A DNA stretch of 64,000 bases from Micromonospora inositola (GTDB lineage: Bacteria > Actinomycetota > Actinomycetes > Mycobacteriales > Micromonosporaceae), in the NCBI RefSeq assembly GCF_900090285.1, contig NZ_LT607754.1, forward strand, positions 806,001 through 870,000, given 5' to 3'. The stretch's first letter is position 1. Each line of letters opens with the position of its first letter. The position numbers and the translations under genes were made by a program. Shown here one piece after another: positions 61,118-64,000 of this stretch. The notes beneath the pieces were generated by a model. That model was not told the origin of the DNA, made no database searches, and was given only the letters and a program-made list of their open reading frames with translations.

Positions 61118-62119
61118 TCAGCTCCCAGGATGGGCGGCCTGCTCGCCGGTCTCGGGCTGGGGCACCGCGGTGTGCGACGCGGCGCCGGTGCCAGCCTCGT
61201 CCGCCGCCGCGCTGTAGATGTCCGGCTCCAGGTAGATGACCCGGGCGATCGGCACGGCCGTACGGATCCGCGCCTCCACCGCGTTGATGCCCCGAGCCAG
61301 CGACTCGGCGCTGTCGCACGGCGACACGGCGATCTTCGCGGCCACCATCAGCTCCTCCGGGCCGAGGTAGAGCGTCTTCATGTGGATGATCCGCTCGACC
61401 TCCGGACCGGCCTTGACGGCCTGCTCGATCGCGGCCACCTCCTTCGATTCGGCGCCCTCACCGAGCAGCAGGCTCTTCGTCTCGATCGCCAGCGTGGCCG
61501 CGATGATCACCAGCAGCAGGCCGATCATGGCGGTGCCGGCGGCGTCCCACAGGCCGTTGCCGGTGATCAGGGTCATCCCGACGCCGAAGAGCGCGAAGAC
61601 CAGACCGATCAGCGCGCCGAAGTCCTCCAGCAGCACCACCGGCAGCTCGGGCGCCTTGGCCCGGCGGATGAACCGCAGCCAGGACTGGCCGCCGCGGATC
61701 AGGTTGGACTCCTTGATGGCGGTCCGGAAGGAGAAGCCCTCCATGATGATCGCCGCCAGAAGCACCGCGACCGGCACCCACTGCCAGCTCTCGATCGGGT
61801 GCGGTTCGGCCGCCTTGTGGTACGCCTCGTAGAGCGCGAAGAGGCCACCGAGGCTGAACAGCACGATCGACACGATGAACGCGTAGATGTAGCGCTCCCG
61901 CCCGTACCCGAAGGGGTGTTCGGGGGTGGCCTCCCGCTTGGCGCGGCGGCCGCCGAGCAGCAGCAGGCCCTGGTTGCCGGAGTCGGCGACCGAGTGGATC
62001 GACTCGGCCAGCATCGACGAGGAGCCGGTCAGCAGGAACGCGATGAACTTGGTGACGGCGATGCCGATGTTGGCCGCGAGGGCGGCGACGATCGCCTTCG
62101 TCCCACCGTTGGCGCTCAC
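61118..62119 (-). CDS. cation diffusion facilitator (CDF) transporter
   Basis: A 333-residue membrane transporter with about six helices. The family's metal-site segment is SSSMLAESIHSVADSGNQGL with Asp and His, plus the matching EDFGALIGLVFALFG in the fifth helix. A C-terminal cytoplasmic domain of about 90 residues follows. It probably exports Zn2+, Mn2+ or a similar ion. GTG 62119 overlaps the stop of the SIS gene (GTGA), and manA starts two bases after its stop, so it is locked into the mannose-phosphate operon; type I ManA needs zinc. Confidence 0.92.
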   Translation of the reverse strand: MSANGGTKAIVAALAANIGIAVTKFIAFLLTGSSSMLAESIHSVADSGNQGLLLLGGRRAKREATPEHPFGYGRERYIYAFIVSIVLFSLGGLFALYEAYHKAAEPHPIESWQWVPVAVLLAAIIMEGFSFRTAIKESNLIRGGQSWLRFIRRAKAPELPVVLLEDFGALIGLVFALFGVGMTLITGNGLWDAAGTAMIGLLLVIIAATLAIETKSLLLGEGAESKEVAAIEQAVKAGPEVERIIHMKTLYLGPEELMVAAKIAVSPCDSAESLARGINAVEARIRTAVPIARVIYLEPDIYSAAADEAGTGAASHTAVPQPETGEQAAHPGS

Positions 62120-63312
62120 TGGTTCGACAGCTCCTTCATTTCGGTGATGGCCGGGACCGCCATCGGGTCCAGCCCGTGTGCCAGGGCGAGGTAGACCGAG
62201 GCGAAGTCCGGCACCGCCATCAGCGAGGCGAGCCGTTCCAGCGCCGAGCCGCCCTCGGCGGTGACCACGTCGCAGCGCACGCCGCGCCGCTCGGCGAGCG
62301 TCTGCACGGCGTCGGCCCGACGCTCCTCCACCGCGAGGGGCTCGTCGGTGTCGTCCTCGGCGTTGAGCCCGCCGTCGCGCAGCAGCACCAGCCGCAGCCG
62401 GGTGGCGTCGGGGTCGTCGGTCTCGTCCCGGTCGGCGAAGATGTCCCGCTCCCCCTCGACCAGCCCGCCGAAGACGCCGTCGAGCAGGCCGACGCGACCG
62501 CGCCCGGCCTCGCCGAGCGCACCGGTGACCACCGGGTAACGGGCGTTGGCCGAGAGCGTGTCGCCGAACCGGCGGGCGGCCACGGTGGCCAGCGGGGACG
62601 AGCCCCAGACGATCGGGATCGAGCCGGCCAGGCCCAGGGCCAGCGACTTCGCCGGGTTGACGAAGGACTCGGCGGTGGGGCGGCACCGGTCGGCGTCCGC
62701 GTCGAGCCGGGCCGCGGTCTCGGCCAGGTCCGCCTCGTTGACCTTCACCAGCCCGAGCGTACGGGCCGCGAGCAGAACCGGCACGGTGAGCGCCCAAAGG
62801 CTGGCCCGGGCCGGGGCGCGCCGGGGCACCGGGATGAACGGCGCCCGGGCCCGCTCGGCCACCGACTGCAGCTGGGAGTCCGGCGCGCCGACGGCGACCA
62901 GCCGCGCGCCCCGCCGGTGCGCAGCCTCAGCGGCGCCCAGCGCCTCGGGGCTGCGGCCCGACGCGCTGACCGCGATGACCACGTCCGCCGCGCCGACCCA
63001 GCCGGGCACCCCGGCGCTGCGGTGCGGGATGACCGGCACCGGGCAGCGCGGGCCCGCGACCGTGGCCAGCACGTCCCCGGTACGCCCGGCGGTGCCGATG
63101 CCGGCGATGACGACCGCCCGCGGCCGCCCCTCGTCGGCGAGCAGGCTCAGGTTGGCCTCGGCGGCCAGCGCGGCCGACTCCCGCACCTGGGCACCGGCCG
63201 ACGCGGTGAACCGGAGCATGCCGCCCGGGTCGTGCTCGGCGAGCGCGTCCGGGTCGTCCAGCAGCGACTCGTCGGCGTGCCGGCGGCCGCTGACCCCGGC
63301 CGTACCCTCCAT
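62116..63312 (-). CDS. SIS-domain phosphosugar isomerase-like protein
   Basis: A 398-residue protein with two SIS halves of the bifunctional phosphoglucose/phosphomannose isomerase type (AVVIAGIGTAGRTGDVLATVAG, VIAVSASGRSPEALGAAEAA, and IPIVWGSSPLATVAARRFGD, TLSANARYPVVTG). A homologue is next to manA in mycobacteria (Rv3256c). The exact reaction is unproven. ATG 63312 overlaps the Trm112 stop; a GTG one codon upstream is an alternative. Confidence 0.9.
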   Translation of the reverse strand: MEGTAGVSGRRHADESLLDDPDALAEHDPGGMLRFTASAGAQVRESAALAAEANLSLLADEGRPRAVVIAGIGTAGRTGDVLATVAGPRCPVPVIPHRSAGVPGWVGAADVVIAVSASGRSPEALGAAEAAHRRGARLVAVGAPDSQLQSVAERARAPFIPVPRRAPARASLWALTVPVLLAARTLGLVKVNEADLAETAARLDADADRCRPTAESFVNPAKSLALGLAGSIPIVWGSSPLATVAARRFGDTLSANARYPVVTGALGEAGRGRVGLLDGVFGGLVEGERDIFADRDETDDPDATRLRLVLLRDGGLNAEDDTDEPLAVEERRADAVQTLAERRGVRCDVVTAEGGSALERLASLMAVPDFASVYLALAHGLDPMAVPAITEMKELSNQ

Positions 63313-63524
63313 CACCGCTGCGGCGCGGAGCCACCGCGCGCATTGTCCGCCGCGGGTCCGCCGCGCGCCTCGTCCAGCAGCAGCACCGGCACGTCGTCGC
63401 GGACCTCGAAGATCCGACCGCACTCGGTGCAGGTCAGGGTCTGGGCCTGCGGGTCGTAGTCGAGCGGGGCGTGGTGCGTGTCCGGGCAGGCGAGAATCTC
63501 GAGCAACTGCGGGTCCAGGGCCAC
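63312..63524 (-). CDS. Trm112-family protein
   Basis: A 70-residue zinc-ribbon-like protein: LLEILACPDTHHAPLDYDPQ followed by TLTCTECGRIFEVRDDVPVL. Two cysteines of the second knuckle and one of the first remain. Trm112 proteins in eukaryotes activate methyltransferases; in actinobacteria the role is unclear. The stop overlaps the start of the SIS gene, so they are translationally coupled. It is followed on its upstream side by 186 bases without a gene. Confidence 0.9.
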   Translation of the reverse strand: MALDPQLLEILACPDTHHAPLDYDPQAQTLTCTECGRIFEVRDDVPVLLLDEARGGPAADNARGGSAPQR

Positions 63525-63710
63525 GGCGCGGCTCCTTCCACGTATGCGGTCTCACCGGTCGGCGGTGCCGGCCGGCGCACGCGATCTTATCGGCGAACCC
63601 GGCCGGACACCGTGCCACGGAACCAGATCATCCGCCGCCCGGCGTTCCGCTCCTCACCACACCCAATCACCACGACTGAGCGTAACGGAGCACGGCGGCC
63701 CCGTCCGGGC

Positions 63711-64000
63711 TCAGCCGGGCAGGCGGGGCATGACGGTCGTGGCGTCGCCGCCGGCCGGCGCCGGCGGCTCGCCGCCGGGCTGCTGCCCACCGGCCGGGCC
63801 GCCGTAGACGTTGCCGGTGGGGCGGGGCGCCGGCGTACCGCCGTAGACGCCGGGGGCGGGTGGCTGCTGCCCGTACACCTGGCCGCTCGGGGTGCCGTAG
63901 GTGGTGCCGCCGGTGTTGCGCGGCAGCGGGACCTCCGGGTAGCCGGCCGGCTGCTGGTCGACCTTCTCCGCCCGGTTGCGGCGGACCAGCAGCACGATGA
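63711..64000 (-). CDS. C-terminus of a membrane protein with Pro/Gly/Tyr-rich tail (partial)
   Basis: The frame runs off the right edge of the window, so the start is unknown. The visible residues begin with a hydrophobic VLL, then RRNRAEKVDQ, and continue as a disordered tail with repeated VYG and TYG motifs (GTTYGTPSGQVYGQQPPAPG, VYGGTPAPRPTGNVYGGPAG). The basic segment after hydrophobic residues suggests a membrane anchor. Function unknown. Confidence 0.6.
   Translation of the reverse strand, partial: IVLLVRRNRAEKVDQQPAGYPEVPLPRNTGGTTYGTPSGQVYGQQPPAPGVYGGTPAPRPTGNVYGGPAGGQQPGGEPPAPAGGDATTVMPRLPG

Overview
The window is a high-GC actinobacterial chromosome segment. It is most like Micromonosporaceae, judging from gene content, codon bias, frequent GTG starts and neighbourhood order, though no single marker names a genus. 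The anchors are mtrA-mtrB-lpqB-comF-hpf, secA with an Rv3235-family gene, ahcY, manA-SIS-Trm112, and prfB-ftsE-ftsX-smpB-ssrA. Several of these clusters are adjacent in Mycobacterium tuberculosis (Rv3235 to about Rv3256c), so this is mostly ancestral core chromosome.

Layout. 1-5.3 kb (minus): partial VWA-type protein, MoxR-like AAA ATPase, membrane protein, NarL/LuxR-type response regulator and its histidine kinase. 5.4-8.0 kb: hemerythrin-like protein and two aldo/keto reductases. 8.0-13.3 kb: membrane-anchored AA10 lytic polysaccharide monooxygenase, a DUF4153/DUF4173-type membrane protein and a GH15 glycosidase. 13.7-18.7 kb: a decayed integrative element in tRNA-Ala(GGC). It is bounded by a 47-bp direct repeat of the tRNA 3' part and holds an LtrA-like protein, a tyrosine-recombinase remnant, a secreted trypsin-like protease and a small membrane protein.

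18.8-24.4 kb: YqgE, MTA phosphorylase, a benzoylformate decarboxylase-like ThDP enzyme, a lipoprotein, a hemerythrin-like protein and a membrane protein. 24.5-28.5 kb (minus): tmRNA, smpB, ftsX, ftsE and prfB, covering ribosome rescue, divisome ABC complex and translation termination. 28.6-32.9 kb: PadR regulator, pruA, a membrane protein and a DUF6912-type protein. 33.1-45.4 kb: small HTH protein, Rv3235-family protein, secA, two tandem double-GNAT proteins, hpf, comF, lpqB, mtrB and mtrA.

45.7-52.8 kb: a translationally coupled five-gene run (membrane protein, DUF4129, DUF4350, MoxR, DUF58), converging on a SpoIIM-type gene, followed by an RDD gene. 52.9-56.3 kb (minus): efeU-efeO-efeB iron uptake operon behind two IdeR-like boxes. 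56.5-58.0 kb: three small genes including a 50-residue membrane peptide. 58.2-64.0 kb (minus): ahcY with a structured leader, then Trm112, SIS-domain isomerase, CDF transporter and manA, tightly coupled, and a partial Pro/Gly-rich protein at the edge.

The most unusual signals are the tRNA-Ala element, the 10-bp-phased GGCAAAC repeats in front of two genes near a BldC/excisionase-like protein, the palindrome enclosing the pruA Shine-Dalgarno sequence, the 21-bp tandem duplication upstream of mtrA, the basic 5-residue repeat in the DUF4129 protein, and the ahcY leader. I did not find a clearly new multi-gene defence or biosynthetic system. Similarities rest on recognition of sequence, not on searches.
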